Origin: Roseomonas fluvialis
GTDB taxonomy: Bacteria; Pseudomonadota; Alphaproteobacteria; Acetobacterales; Acetobacteraceae
Assembly (NCBI RefSeq): GCF_022846615.1
Contig: NZ_AP025637.1
Coordinates: 2,753,001-2,817,000, forward strand
Length of the DNA: 64,000 nt
Reading direction: 5' to 3'
Shown here: positions 9,092-17,426 of the stretch, one piece after another
Position numbering within the stretch: position 1 is the stretch's first letter
Layout: each line of letters opens with the position of its first letter
The notes under the pieces: generated by a model
What the model was told of the DNA's origin: nothing
Databases searched by the model: none
What the model saw: the letters and a program-made list of their open reading frames with translations, nothing else
Program-made: the position numbers and the translations under genes

Positions 9092-9841
9092 ATGGACACA
9101 GCGCCACCACCCATCGCGCCGCATGCGACACTGCCGCGCCACTATGCCGATGACGGCGAGCGCGACCGTTACGTCCAGGCGCTGTTCGACGGCGGCGCCG
9201 CGTCCTACGACCGCATCAACGCGATCTTCTCGCTGGGCACCGGCGCGCGCTACCGGCGCGATGCACTGAAGCGCGCCGGCCTGGCACCCGGCAAGCGGCT
9301 GCTCGATGTCGCGACCGGCACCGGCCTGGTCGCGCGGGAGGCCGTGCGCATCCTCGGCCGGCCCGAGGATGTCGTGGGCCTCGACCTCAGCGCCGGCATG
9401 CTGCGCGAAGCGCGCGCCAGCCTGCCCAACCCGCTGGTGCAGGCGCGCGCCGAGGCCTTGCCGCTGGCCGATGCCTCCGTCGACCTGGTCAGCATGGGCT
9501 ACGCGCTGCGCCACGTGCCCGACCTGGTCGGGACCTTCCGCGAATACCACCGCGTGCTGCGCCCCGGCGGGCGGGTGCTGCTGCTCGAGATCGACCAGCC
9601 GGCAAGCCCGGTGGCGCTGGCAGCGGTGCGCTTCTACCTCGGCCGCGTGGTGCCGGGCCTGTCGCGCATCATTGGCCGCGGCGAACGCGACAGCCGCATG
9701 ATGCGCTACTTCTGGGACACGATCGACGCCTGCGTGCCGCCCGAGACCATCACCGCCGCACTCGCCGAGGCCGGCTTCGCCGATGTCGGCTGCGACGTGC
9801 AGCTCGGCATCTTCCGCGCCTATGGCGCGCTCAGGCCCTGA
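9092..9841 (+). CDS. UbiE/COQ5-like class I SAM-dependent methyltransferase
   Basis: 249-residue methyltransferase resembling UbiE. It has the substrate-side segment ASYDRINAIFSLGTGARYRRDA (residues 37-58), the SAM loop RLLDVATGTGLVA at 69-81, the acidic GLDLSAGML, and ALRHVPDLVGTFREYHRVLRPGG, typical of ubiquinone/menaquinone biosynthesis methyltransferases. The family C-methylates quinone precursors at the membrane. The isolated position after creBC and the diverged N-terminus leave open that this is a paralogue acting on another substrate. Its last 11 bases overlap the convergent phnM2 gene. Confidence 0.7.
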   Translation: MDTAPPPIAPHATLPRHYADDGERDRYVQALFDGGAASYDRINAIFSLGTGARYRRDALKRAGLAPGKRLLDVATGTGLVAREAVRILGRPEDVVGLDLSAGMLREARASLPNPLVQARAEALPLADASVDLVSMGYALRHVPDLVGTFREYHRVLRPGGRVLLLEIDQPASPVALAAVRFYLGRVVPGLSRIIGRGERDSRMMRYFWDTIDACVPPETITAALAEAGFADVGCDVQLGIFRAYGALRP

Positions 9842-10973
9842 TCCGCACCGCCGCCCCCGGCGCCAGCCAGCCGAGCCGCCCGGCGGCAAAGACCGCGACC
9901 GGCGCCGGCACCGCCGGGTCCACCACCACCACATCCCCGCGCAGCCCCGGCGCCAGCCGCCCGCGGTCCGCCAGCCCACAGGCCTCGGCCGGATTGGCCG
10001 AGACCAGCGCCCAGGCCGCCGGCAGGCCGAGCACACCGCGCTTCACCATGGCGAATGCCGCCTCCAGCATCGCCGGCCAGACGTAATCCGAGGCCAGCAC
10101 CGTCACGATCCCGCGCTCGGCCAGCGGCGCCGCACTCGCCCAGCCCAGATGCGACCCGCCGCGCACCACGTTGGGCGCGCCCATCACGACATGCTCGCCC
10201 GCCGCGCGCGCCGCGACACCCACCGCCTCGGCCATCGGGAATTCGCAGATGGTCGCGCCATGCGCGCGGTAGTGCGCACGGTCCTCGAGCGTCGCATCGT
10301 CGTGGCTCAGCACCGGGATGCCGGCCCTGCGCGCCGCCGTGGCCAGGCGTTCGCGCGCCGCCGGAACCTCGTGCCGCCGTGCCGCGACCGATCGCGCCAG
10401 CGCGACGAAGTCCTCGGCCGGCAGCCCCGCGCGCCCGGCATACTTCGCGACCTGCACCGGGTCACTCAGCTTCTTCAAGATGCCCGGCGTGTGGTCGTTG
10501 AAGCCCAGCAGATGCACCGATCCATCCGCGATGCCCGCCAGCGCGTCCTCCAGCGCATCGAGGTTGTCGGCCTCGAAGCGCAGGTGCACCCGCAGGTCGG
10601 TCGCCGCCTGCGCGCGCGCTGCCGGCAGCGCCGCCTTCAACGCCCGCCAGGCCGGCAGCGACCGCAGCCCCGGCTCCCAGGACAGCGTCACGCCCAGATA
10701 GGCGGTGGTGATTCCCGCGGCAACGAGCTGCGCCGCCGAATCGCGGAGCGCGAGCCGGACCGGCAGATCGACCCCCGGGCGTGGCTGCAGCTGGCGTTCA
10801 TGCGCATCGCCATGGATGTCGACCAGGCCGGGCAGCACCAGCAGGCCCGCGGCATCGAAGCGCGCCGCGTCGGCCGGCGCACGATCCGCCACCACGCCAT
10901 CGGCCAGCGCCAGCGCGCCCTGCGCCATCGCGCCATCCCTGAGGACGGCGCCATCACTCACGATCCAGTCCAT
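9831..10973 (-). CDS. PhnM-like amidohydrolase, variant paralogue (phnM2)
   Basis: 380-residue amidohydrolase related to PhnM, the enzyme that removes diphosphate from alpha-D-ribose 1-methylphosphonate 5-triphosphate. Shared landmarks with the second PhnM (16284-17426) are the LVLPGLVDIH strand, a DH motif in GFNDHTPG, the SHDD motif, GAPNVVRGGSH and ASDYV. The metal-binding start of the barrel differs: H54-G55-D56-x-H58-E59 here, against HTDNLE in the other copy. The start MDWIVSDGAV at 10973 is preferred over an ATG at 11015 that lies within phnF. It sits 4 bases downstream of phnF in one leftward unit, so its product probably belongs to phosphonate metabolism. Confidence 0.8.
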   Translation of the reverse strand: MDWIVSDGAVLRDGAMAQGALALADGVVADRAPADAARFDAAGLLVLPGLVDIHGDAHERQLQPRPGVDLPVRLALRDSAAQLVAAGITTAYLGVTLSWEPGLRSLPAWRALKAALPAARAQAATDLRVHLRFEADNLDALEDALAGIADGSVHLLGFNDHTPGILKKLSDPVQVAKYAGRAGLPAEDFVALARSVAARRHEVPAARERLATAARRAGIPVLSHDDATLEDRAHYRAHGATICEFPMAEAVGVAARAAGEHVVMGAPNVVRGGSHLGWASAAPLAERGIVTVLASDYVWPAMLEAAFAMVKRGVLGLPAAWALVSANPAEACGLADRGRLAPGLRGDVVVVDPAVPAPVAVFAAGRLGWLAPGAAVRIRA

Positions 10974-10977
10974 GGCC

Positions 10978-11724
10978 TCAGGGCTCCACCACCAGCTGCG
11001 CGCGCCCGGCAGCATAGACCGCCTGGGTCCAGTCGATCGGCTCGCCCGCCATGTCGACGTTGATGTTCTCCGAAACCAGCACCGGGCGCGATCGCGACTG
11101 CTGCAGCAGCGTCGCCTCCTCGGGGGTTGGCAGCCGCGCCGTGATGCGTGACGATCGGCGCCGGTAATCGGCGATGCCGCAGGCGGCGAGCGCCGCGGTC
11201 ACCGACGGGTCGCGCTCCAGTGCCTCCGCGGCCGCGGCGCAGCGCGGCAGCGGGAAGTGGTGCACGCCCAGCACGATCGGCCGCCCGTTCACCAGGCCCA
11301 GCCGTTCCGCCCGCAGCACCATGCGCCCGCGCCGGATGCCGAGTGCCTCGGCGAGTTGCGTCTCCGCCGGCATCTCCGCAACGTGCAGGATCCGCCCTGC
11401 CGGTTCGCGGTTGTCGCGTCGGATGACTTCGGAGAACCGCGTGCGCGGGCCCAGCCGGTAGTCGACCACATCCTCCGCCACGAAGGCGCCGCGTCCCTGC
11501 TCGACACGGATCAGCCCGCGTGCCTCCAGGTCCTCGAGCGCGCGGCGCACCGTATGGCGGTTCACGCCGAAGCGGGCCGTGAGGACCGCCTCAGTCGGCA
11601 GGCGGTCGCCGGCGCAGGCGCCGCCGCGATTGATCTCGGCCTCGATCGTGGCGGCGATCTGGCGCCACAGCGCGACACCCTGCCCGCGGGCGATCGCCGT
11701 GCCTGTCATCGAAACTTCAACCAT
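10978..11724 (-). CDS. phnF: PhnF-like GntR/UTRA transcriptional regulator
   Basis: 248-residue GntR-family regulator of the HutC/UTRA subfamily. The N-terminal winged helix includes LPTEAVLTARFGVNRHTVRRAL and the wing LIRVEQGRGAFVAE. The C-terminal UTRA effector domain runs from about residue 90 and ends with the beta strands PVLVSENINVDMAGEPIDWT. It is divergent from phnG, with two palindromes in the gap, so it is the expected repressor of the phn operon. The start ATG 11724 is taken; ATG 11709, with GAAG five bases upstream, is a good alternative giving 243 residues. phnM2 follows directly. Confidence 0.85.
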   Translation of the reverse strand: MVEVSMTGTAIARGQGVALWRQIAATIEAEINRGGACAGDRLPTEAVLTARFGVNRHTVRRALEDLEARGLIRVEQGRGAFVAEDVVDYRLGPRTRFSEVIRRDNREPAGRILHVAEMPAETQLAEALGIRRGRMVLRAERLGLVNGRPIVLGVHHFPLPRCAAAAEALERDPSVTAALAACGIADYRRRSSRITARLPTPEEATLLQQSRSRPVLVSENINVDMAGEPIDWTQAVYAAGRAQLVVEP

Positions 11725-11768
11725 GAGCGGTCAGGTCCGTGGGATATCCGTGTGGACTTTTTCGCGCG

Positions 11769-11790
11769 TAGACGTCTATGTGTCTAGACA
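11769..11790. promoter_or_regulatory. Tandem palindromic operator of the phn promoter
   Basis: Two perfect 10-base palindromes, TAGACGTCTA (11769-11778) and TGTCTAGACA (11781-11790), lie 2 bases apart and end 7 bases before the phnG start. The second has the GTCTAGAC core known from operators of HutC/UTRA GntR regulators, the family of the adjacent phnF product. Position and symmetry make this the likely PhnF site, overlapping the phnG promoter. Binding is inferred. Confidence 0.65.
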
Positions 11791-11797
11791 AATTCCG

Positions 11798-12256
11798 ATG
11801 ACCCAACACGCGCCCCACCCCGACCTTGATCCCCTTGGCGAACGCCGCGCCTGGATGGCTGTCCTGGCACGCGCCCCCGCCGACGAGATCGCCGCGCTGC
11901 TGCCCGCGCTGCCCGCGCATGACCGCCTGCGCGCGCCCGAGACCGGCCTGGTCATGGTGCGCGGCCGCGCCGGCGGCGACGGCACGGCCTTCAACCTCGG
12001 CGAGATGACCGTGACACGCTGCGCCGTGCGGCTCGGCGATGCGGTCGGCCATGCCTATGTCGCCGGGCGCGACAAACGCCAGGCGGAACTCGCCGCGGTG
12101 GTGGATGCCGCGTTGCAGGACCCCGCGCGCCACGCTGCCCTGCTGCGCGACGTGATCGCCCCACTCGCTGCGCGCCAGCAGGCGGCGCGAGATGCCGAAG
12201 CGCGCAAGGCGGCCGCGACGCGCGTGGAATTCTTCACCATGGCGACAATGCGATGA
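11798..12256 (+). CDS. phnG: PhnG, carbon-phosphorus lyase core subunit
   Basis: 152-residue PhnG. Conserved features visible are ERRAWMAVLARAP near the N-terminus, the GLVMVRGRAGGDG strand, FNLGEMTVTRC (the family's FN-GE-T-TR core), and VGHAYVAGRDKRQAE. PhnG, H, I and J form the C-P lyase core; with PhnI and PhnL, PhnG takes part in displacing adenine from ATP by a phosphonate. It is the first gene of the rightward phn operon, starting at ATG 11798 just after the operator. Its stop overlaps phnH by ATGA. Confidence 0.93.
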   Translation: MTQHAPHPDLDPLGERRAWMAVLARAPADEIAALLPALPAHDRLRAPETGLVMVRGRAGGDGTAFNLGEMTVTRCAVRLGDAVGHAYVAGRDKRQAELAAVVDAALQDPARHAALLRDVIAPLAARQQAARDAEARKAAATRVEFFTMATMR

Positions 12257-12825
12257 CCCTGCTTTCCCCTGGCTTCGCCGATCCCGTGCTGGACGGTCAG
12301 GCCTGCTTCCGTGCCGTGCTGGATGCCATGAGCCGCCCCGGCCGCATCGCGGTGGCCGGCAGCGCGCTGCGCCCGCCCGCGCCGCTGTGCCGCGCGGCGG
12401 CCGCGGTGCTGCTGACGCTGGCTGATGCCGATACGCCACTGTGGTCGGATGCCGGCGGCGATGCCGAAGCCTGGTTGCGCTTCCATTGCGGCGCGCCCTT
12501 CGTGACCGAAGGCGAGGCCGCCTTCGTGCTGGCGACAGGCACGCTGCCGGCGCTGGATGTGCTCGCCGCCGGCAGCGAGGAGAAGCCGCAACACGGCGCG
12601 ACGCTCGTGCTGCAGGTGGCGGCGCTGGACGCGGGCAGCGGCTGGCGCCTGACCGGTCCGGGCATCGCGCACGAACACCGCCTGGCGGTGACCGGCGCGC
12701 CGGCGGGCTTCGTCGCGGCCTGGGCCGCCAACCGCGCGCGCTTCCCGCGCGGGGTGGATGTCGTGCTGTGTGCCGGGGATCGGCTTGCGGCGCTGCCGCG
12801 CAGCGTCACGATCCAGGAGGGCTGA
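12253..12825 (+). CDS. phnH: PhnH, carbon-phosphorus lyase core subunit
   Basis: 190-residue PhnH. The opening GFADPVLDGQACFRAVLDAM and SRPGR are the family hallmark. LLTLADADTPLW follows, then the central FHCGAPFV and the C-terminal RFPRGVDVVLCAGDRLAALPRS. PhnH is a PLP-transferase-fold protein without PLP that sits in the PhnGHIJ core complex. It overlaps phnG by four bases and is followed three bases later by phnI. Confidence 0.94.
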   Translation: MTLLSPGFADPVLDGQACFRAVLDAMSRPGRIAVAGSALRPPAPLCRAAAAVLLTLADADTPLWSDAGGDAEAWLRFHCGAPFVTEGEAAFVLATGTLPALDVLAAGSEEKPQHGATLVLQVAALDAGSGWRLTGPGIAHEHRLAVTGAPAGFVAAWAANRARFPRGVDVVLCAGDRLAALPRSVTIQEG

Positions 12826-12828
12826 GCG

Positions 12829-13959
12829 ATGTATGTCGCAGTCAAGGGTGGCGGGCGCGCGATCAGCGCGGCGCATGCCTGGCTCGACGAGACGCGGCGC
12901 GGCGACCCGTCGCTGCCGGAATTGACCGTCGCGCAGATCGAACAGCAGATGGGCCTCGCGGTCGATCGCGTGATGGCGGAAGGGTCCTGCCATGATCGCT
13001 TCCTGGCGGCGCTCGCGATCAAGCAGGCGAAGGGGGACCTGATCGAGGCCGCCTTCCTGCTGCGCGCCTATCGCACCACGCTGGTGCGCTTCGGCGCGTC
13101 AGAACCTGTGGAGACATCCGCGATGCGCCTGCGCCGGCGCATCAGCGCGACCTACAAGGACCTGCCGGGCGGCCAGGTGCTGGGGCCGACCTTCGACTAC
13201 ACGCATCGCCTGCTCGACTTCGCGCTGGCGGCCGAGGGCGTGGAACGCGACGCGGCGCCGCAGGCCGGCACGCCGGTCGCCGCCGTGCCGCGTGTGACCG
13301 AGATGCTGGCCCGCGAAGGCTTGATGCAGCGCGAACCGCTGGATGATACGGAACCGGGCGACCTGACGCGCCAGCCCCTCGCCTTCCCCGCCGCGCGGCC
13401 GGTGCGCCTGCAGAACCTGGCGCGCGGCGACGAGGGCTTCCTGCTGGCGCTGGGGTATTCCACGCAGCGCGGCTACGGGTCGAACCACCCCTTCGTCGGC
13501 GAAATCCGCGTCGGCCATGTCGGCGTGGAATTCACCCCGCCCGAGCTCGGCTTCGCGATCGATATCGGCGAGGTCGCCATCACCGAATGCCAGATGGTCA
13601 ACCAGTTCAAGGGGAGCCGCACCGAACCAGCGCAGTTCACCCGCGGCTACGGACTGGTGTTCGGCCATGGCGAGCGCCGCGCAATGGGCATGGCGCTGGT
13701 CGATCGCGCTTTGCGCGCGCAGGAACTCGGCGAGGACATCACCGCCCCGGCGCAGGATGCGGAGTTCGTGCTCTATCACTCCGACAACATCGAGGCGACC
13801 GGCTTCGTCGAGCACCTGAAGCTGCCGCACTACGTCGATTTCCAGAGCGAGCTCGAGAACCTGCGCACCATCCGCCGCAGTGCCGTCGCGGCCGGCGCCG
13901 CGCCGGGGGCCGTCACGGAGGGCGCCGCGCAGACCGCCAGCGCGGAGGCTGCGGAATGA
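12829..13959 (+). CDS. phnI: PhnI, carbon-phosphorus lyase core subunit (nucleosidase)
   Basis: 376-residue PhnI, beginning MYVAVKGGGRAI. Family signatures are GSCHDRFLAALAIKQA, TYKDLPGGQVLGPTFDYTHRLLD, HPFVGEIRVG, FKGSRTEPAQFTRGYGLVFG and the C-terminal YHSDNIEATGFVEHLKLPHY. PhnI catalyses the first step, attaching phosphonate to the ribose of ATP with release of adenine, as part of the core complex. The last 25 residues are an Ala/Gly-rich tail beyond the conserved domain. Its stop overlaps the phnJ start by ATGA (13956-13959). Confidence 0.95.
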   Translation: MYVAVKGGGRAISAAHAWLDETRRGDPSLPELTVAQIEQQMGLAVDRVMAEGSCHDRFLAALAIKQAKGDLIEAAFLLRAYRTTLVRFGASEPVETSAMRLRRRISATYKDLPGGQVLGPTFDYTHRLLDFALAAEGVERDAAPQAGTPVAAVPRVTEMLAREGLMQREPLDDTEPGDLTRQPLAFPAARPVRLQNLARGDEGFLLALGYSTQRGYGSNHPFVGEIRVGHVGVEFTPPELGFAIDIGEVAITECQMVNQFKGSRTEPAQFTRGYGLVFGHGERRAMGMALVDRALRAQELGEDITAPAQDAEFVLYHSDNIEATGFVEHLKLPHYVDFQSELENLRTIRRSAVAAGAAPGAVTEGAAQTASAEAAE

Positions 13960-14840
13960 CGCCGCCGGACGCCCCGCGCGCCACCGGCGTAACCGACGGC
14001 TACAACTTCGCCTACCTGGACGAGGCGACGAAGCGGATGATCCGCCGCGCCATCCTCAAGGCCGTTGCGATTCCTGGCCACCAGATCCCGTTCGGCGCGC
14101 GCGAGATGCCGCTGCCCTATGGCTGGGGCACGGGCGGCATCCAGGTGACGGCCTCGATCCTCGGGCCCGACGACGTGCTGAAAGTGATCGACCAGGGGGC
14201 CGACGACACCACCAACGCCATTTCCATCCGCCGCTTCTTCACGCGCGTCGCCGGCGTCGCCACCACAGAGAGCACGGCGGAGGCGACGATCGTCCAGACC
14301 CGCCACCGCATCCCCGAACGCGCGCTGCGCGAGGACCAGGTGATCGTCTACCAGGTGCCGCAGCCCGAACCCCTGTCCAGGCTGGAACCCCGCCGTGCCG
14401 AGACCGAACGCCTGCATGCGCTGGCCGACTACGGCCTGATGCATGTGCGCCTATACGAGGACATCGCGCGGCTCGGCCATATCGCGAAGGCCTACGACTA
14501 TCCGGTGATGGTGAACGGGCGCTATCTGATGTCGCCCTCGCCCATCCCGGCCTTCGACAATCCCAAGATGCACCGCATGCCCGCGCTGCAATTGTTCGGC
14601 GCGGGGCGCGAGAAGCGCATCTACGCCATCCCGCCGTATACCGAGGTGCGCAGCCTGGATTTCGAGGACCATCCCTTCCGCCCGATCCGCGCACCACACG
14701 CCTGCGCGCTGTGCGGCAGCACCGAGAGCTACCTGGACGAGGTGCTGACCGACGATGCCGGTGGGCGGATCTTTGTCTGTTCCGACACCGACTACTGCGG
14801 CGAACGCCAAGCCGCCGCCGCCAAGGCCGCCGCCGAATGA
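13956..14840 (+). CDS. phnJ: PhnJ, radical-SAM carbon-phosphorus lyase
   Basis: 294-residue catalytic subunit that cleaves the C-P bond of ribose-methylphosphonate 5-phosphate with a 4Fe-4S/SAM mechanism. The four functional cysteines have the exact PhnJ spacing C-X2-C-X21-C-X5-C: C250, C253, C275 and C281. The N-terminal part has YNFAYLDEATKRMIRRAILK, IPGHQIPFGAREMPLPYGWG and GADDTTNAISIRRFF. The start ATG 13956 overlaps phnI by four bases and gives the usual length. All catalytic elements are present, so the enzyme should be active. Confidence 0.97.
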   Translation: MTPPDAPRATGVTDGYNFAYLDEATKRMIRRAILKAVAIPGHQIPFGAREMPLPYGWGTGGIQVTASILGPDDVLKVIDQGADDTTNAISIRRFFTRVAGVATTESTAEATIVQTRHRIPERALREDQVIVYQVPQPEPLSRLEPRRAETERLHALADYGLMHVRLYEDIARLGHIAKAYDYPVMVNGRYLMSPSPIPAFDNPKMHRMPALQLFGAGREKRIYAIPPYTEVRSLDFEDHPFRPIRAPHACALCGSTESYLDEVLTDDAGGRIFVCSDTDYCGERQAAAAKAAAE

Positions 14841-15592
14841 CCGCGCTGCTCACCGCCCACGGCCTGAACCTGCGCTTCGGCGCCATCCCCGCGCTGGTCG
14901 ATGTGTCCATCGACATCTCGGCCGGCGAGGTCGTCGCCATCGTCGGCGAATCCGGCTCCGGCAAGACCACGCTGCTGCGCGTGCTGTCGGGCATGATGGC
15001 GCCCGACGCCGGCACGGTGCGCTGGCTGGGCGACGACCTGCACGCCATGGGCGAGGCCGCGCGCCGCCGCCTGATGCGCACCGACTGGGGGTTCGTGCAC
15101 CAGAACCCGCGCGACGGGCTGCGGCTGAACGTCTCGGCCGGCGGCAATGTCGGCGAACGCCTGATGGCGGTCGGCGCGCGCCACTACGGCAATATCCGCG
15201 AACAGGCGATCGAATGGCTGCGGCGCGTGGAAGTGGATGCGTCGCGCATCGACGACCTGCCGCGCACCTTTTCGGGCGGCATGCAGCAGCGCCTGCAGAT
15301 CGCGCGCACGCTGGTCACGCGCCCGCGCCTGGTGTTCATGGACGAACCGACCGGTGGGCTGGATGTGTCGGTCCAGGCGCGGCTGCTCGACCTGATCCGC
15401 GGGCTGTCGCGCGAACTGGGGCTCGCGGTACTGATCGTCACGCACGACATCGCCGCGGCGCGGCTGCTCGCCGACCGGATGCTGGTGATGCGGCGCGGCG
15501 AAGTGGTGGAACAGGGCCTGACCGACCGCGTGCTGGACGACCCGCAGCATCCCTATACGCAGCTGCTCGTCTCCTCGGTGCTTGCGGCATGA
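14837..15592 (+). CDS. phnK: PhnK, ABC-type ATPase of the C-P lyase complex
   Basis: 251-residue nucleotide-binding protein. It has Walker A GESGSGKTTLL near residues 36-46, the Q-loop FVHQNPRDGLR typical of PhnK, an ABC signature FSGGMQQRLQIAR, Walker B LVFMDEPTGGLDVS and the switch VTHD. PhnK docks on the PhnGHIJ core and is needed for C-P lyase function, but it is not a transporter subunit. Four-base overlaps join it to phnJ and phnL. Confidence 0.93.
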   Translation: MTALLTAHGLNLRFGAIPALVDVSIDISAGEVVAIVGESGSGKTTLLRVLSGMMAPDAGTVRWLGDDLHAMGEAARRRLMRTDWGFVHQNPRDGLRLNVSAGGNVGERLMAVGARHYGNIREQAIEWLRRVEVDASRIDDLPRTFSGGMQQRLQIARTLVTRPRLVFMDEPTGGLDVSVQARLLDLIRGLSRELGLAVLIVTHDIAAARLLADRMLVMRRGEVVEQGLTDRVLDDPQHPYTQLLVSSVLAA

Positions 15593-16287
15593 CCCCCGCA
15601 TTGCGCACCGAAGGCCTGGGCAAGGCCTTCACGCTGCACCTGCAGGGCGGCGTGCGGATTCCTGTGCTGGGTGGCGTCGACCTCACCGTGCATCCGGGCG
15701 AATGCGTTGCCTTGTGGGGGCCATCGGGTGCGGGGAAATCCACCCTGATGCGCTGCCTCTACGGCAACTACGGCGCAGGTTCTGGGCGCATCATCCTGCG
15801 CCATCGCGGCGACGAGCTCGATCTCGCCACCGCCACCCCGCAGCAGGTGATCACGGCCCGGCGCGAGACGCTGGGCTACGTCTCGCAATTCCTGCGCGTC
15901 ATCCCGCGCGTCGCCACGCGCGACATCGTGGCGGAACCGCTGGTCGCCCGCGGCATGCCGCGCCAGGAGGCCGCCGCGCGCGCCACCACCCTTCTGCACC
16001 GCCTCAACCTGCCCGAACGCCTGCACAGCCTGCCGCCCGCCACCTTCTCCGGCGGCGAACAGCAGCGGGTGAACCTGGCGCGCGGCTTCGCGCCTGGATA
16101 TCCGGTACTGCTGCTCGACGAACCCACCGCGAGCCTCGACGCCGCCAACCGCGCCGTCGTCATTGGACTGATCCGCGAAGCGAAGGCACAAGGCAGCGCC
16201 ATCATCGGAATCTTTCACGATGCCGAGGTGCGCGAGGCCGTGGCCGACCGCCTGTACGACGTACTCCCCCACCAGGACGCTGCATGA
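15589..16287 (+). CDS. phnL: PhnL, ABC-type ATPase of the C-P lyase pathway
   Basis: 232-residue ABC-type ATPase. It has Walker A WGPSGAGKSTLMRCLYGNY, the Q-loop LGYVSQFLRVIPRV characteristic of PhnL, the signature FSGGEQQRVNLARGF, Walker B LLLDEPTASLDAANR and the switch FHD. PhnL works with PhnG, H and I in formation of the ribosyl-phosphonate intermediate. Coupled by ATGA to phnK upstream and phnM downstream. Confidence 0.94.
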   Translation: MTPALRTEGLGKAFTLHLQGGVRIPVLGGVDLTVHPGECVALWGPSGAGKSTLMRCLYGNYGAGSGRIILRHRGDELDLATATPQQVITARRETLGYVSQFLRVIPRVATRDIVAEPLVARGMPRQEAAARATTLLHRLNLPERLHSLPPATFSGGEQQRVNLARGFAPGYPVLLLDEPTASLDAANRAVVIGLIREAKAQGSAIIGIFHDAEVREAVADRLYDVLPHQDAA

Positions 16288-17426
16288 CCATCGAGACCAT
16301 CCTCACCAACGCCATCCTGGTGCTGCCGGACGCGACGCTTCAGGGAACCCTGGTGATCCGTGACGGCGTCATCGCCGCCATCGACCCAGGCCGCAGCCAC
16401 GCGCCCTCCGCGCGCGACCTCGAGGGCGACCACCTGATCCCCGGCGTGGTCGACGTGCACACCGACAACCTCGAACGCCAGGTGCAGCCGCGGCAGAATG
16501 CGCGCTGGCCCTCGCGGTCCGCCATGATCGCGCATGACGCGCAATGTGCCGCCGCTGGAGTCACCACGGTGCTCGATGCGCTGTGCCTCGGCGACCTCGG
16601 CTTCGACCAGGGGCGCGGGCAGACCTTCCTGGACGGCGTGGCCGACCTCGATGCGCTGGCGCATACCGGCGCGCTGCGGTCGGAACACTTCCTCCACCTG
16701 CGCTGCGAATTGCCCGCGCCTGACATGGTGCCCGCGCTCGACCCCGTGGCGGACCACCCGCTGGTGCGCATGGTCAGCCTGATGGACCACTCGCCGGGCG
16801 TCGGCCAGTACCGCAACATTCCGCGCTATGTCGCGATGCGCATCCGCCAGACGCAGATGACCGAGGAGCAGGTCAACGACCGCATCGCCTTCCTGCTGGC
16901 GCAGCGCGAACGCCTGCGCGGCCCGCAGCGCGCCTGGCTGCTCGATCGCATCCGCCATCGCGACCTGCCGCTCGCCTCGCATGACGACGACACGCCCGAC
17001 GACGTGCGCACGAACCTGGCCGACGGCATCACCATCAGCGAATTCCCGGTCACGATGGAAGCCGCGCAGGCCGCGCGTGATGCAGGGGTCGAGGTGATCG
17101 CCGGCGCGCCCAACATCGTCCGCGGCGGCAGCCATTCCGGGAATGTCGCCGCCGCCGACCTGGTGCGCGCGGGTGCCGCGGATGCCTTCGCGTCGGACTA
17201 CGTGCCGGCCTCGATGGTCGAAGCGGCGTGGCGCACGGCGGAGGAGACCGGCATCACGCTCCCCGCCGCCATCGCCATGATCACCGACCGCCCCGCGCGC
17301 ATGGCGCGGCTGGCCGATCGCGGGCGGCTCGAAGCCGGGATGCGCGCCGACCTCGTGCAGGTCCGCCCCTTCCAGGGCCACCCCGTCGTCCGCCGCGTGT
17401 GGCGCGAGGGCAGCCGCGTCGCATGA
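16284..17426 (+). CDS. phnM: PhnM, ribose 1-methylphosphonate 5-triphosphate diphosphatase
   Basis: 380-residue amidohydrolase-fold enzyme that removes diphosphate from the triphosphorylated ribosyl-phosphonate. Metal site residues begin with H59 and D61 in GVVDVHTDNLERQVQPR. Later landmarks are SLMDHSPGVGQYRN, LASHDDDTPDDV, GAPNIVRGGSHSGNV and ASDYVPASM. This canonical form contrasts with the variant at 9831-10973. It overlaps phnL by ATGA and the next gene by ATGA. Confidence 0.95.
   Translation: MTIETILTNAILVLPDATLQGTLVIRDGVIAAIDPGRSHAPSARDLEGDHLIPGVVDVHTDNLERQVQPRQNARWPSRSAMIAHDAQCAAAGVTTVLDALCLGDLGFDQGRGQTFLDGVADLDALAHTGALRSEHFLHLRCELPAPDMVPALDPVADHPLVRMVSLMDHSPGVGQYRNIPRYVAMRIRQTQMTEEQVNDRIAFLLAQRERLRGPQRAWLLDRIRHRDLPLASHDDDTPDDVRTNLADGITISEFPVTMEAAQAARDAGVEVIAGAPNIVRGGSHSGNVAAADLVRAGAADAFASDYVPASMVEAAWRTAEETGITLPAAIAMITDRPARMARLADRGRLEAGMRADLVQVRPFQGHPVVRRVWREGSRVA

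Noticed and set aside
11703..11720. CTGTCAT half-site resembling a PhoB box near the phnF start
   Set aside because: The second repeat, after 4 bases, matches at only 3 of 7 positions and the site overlaps the phnF start codons, so a Pho box is not supported.
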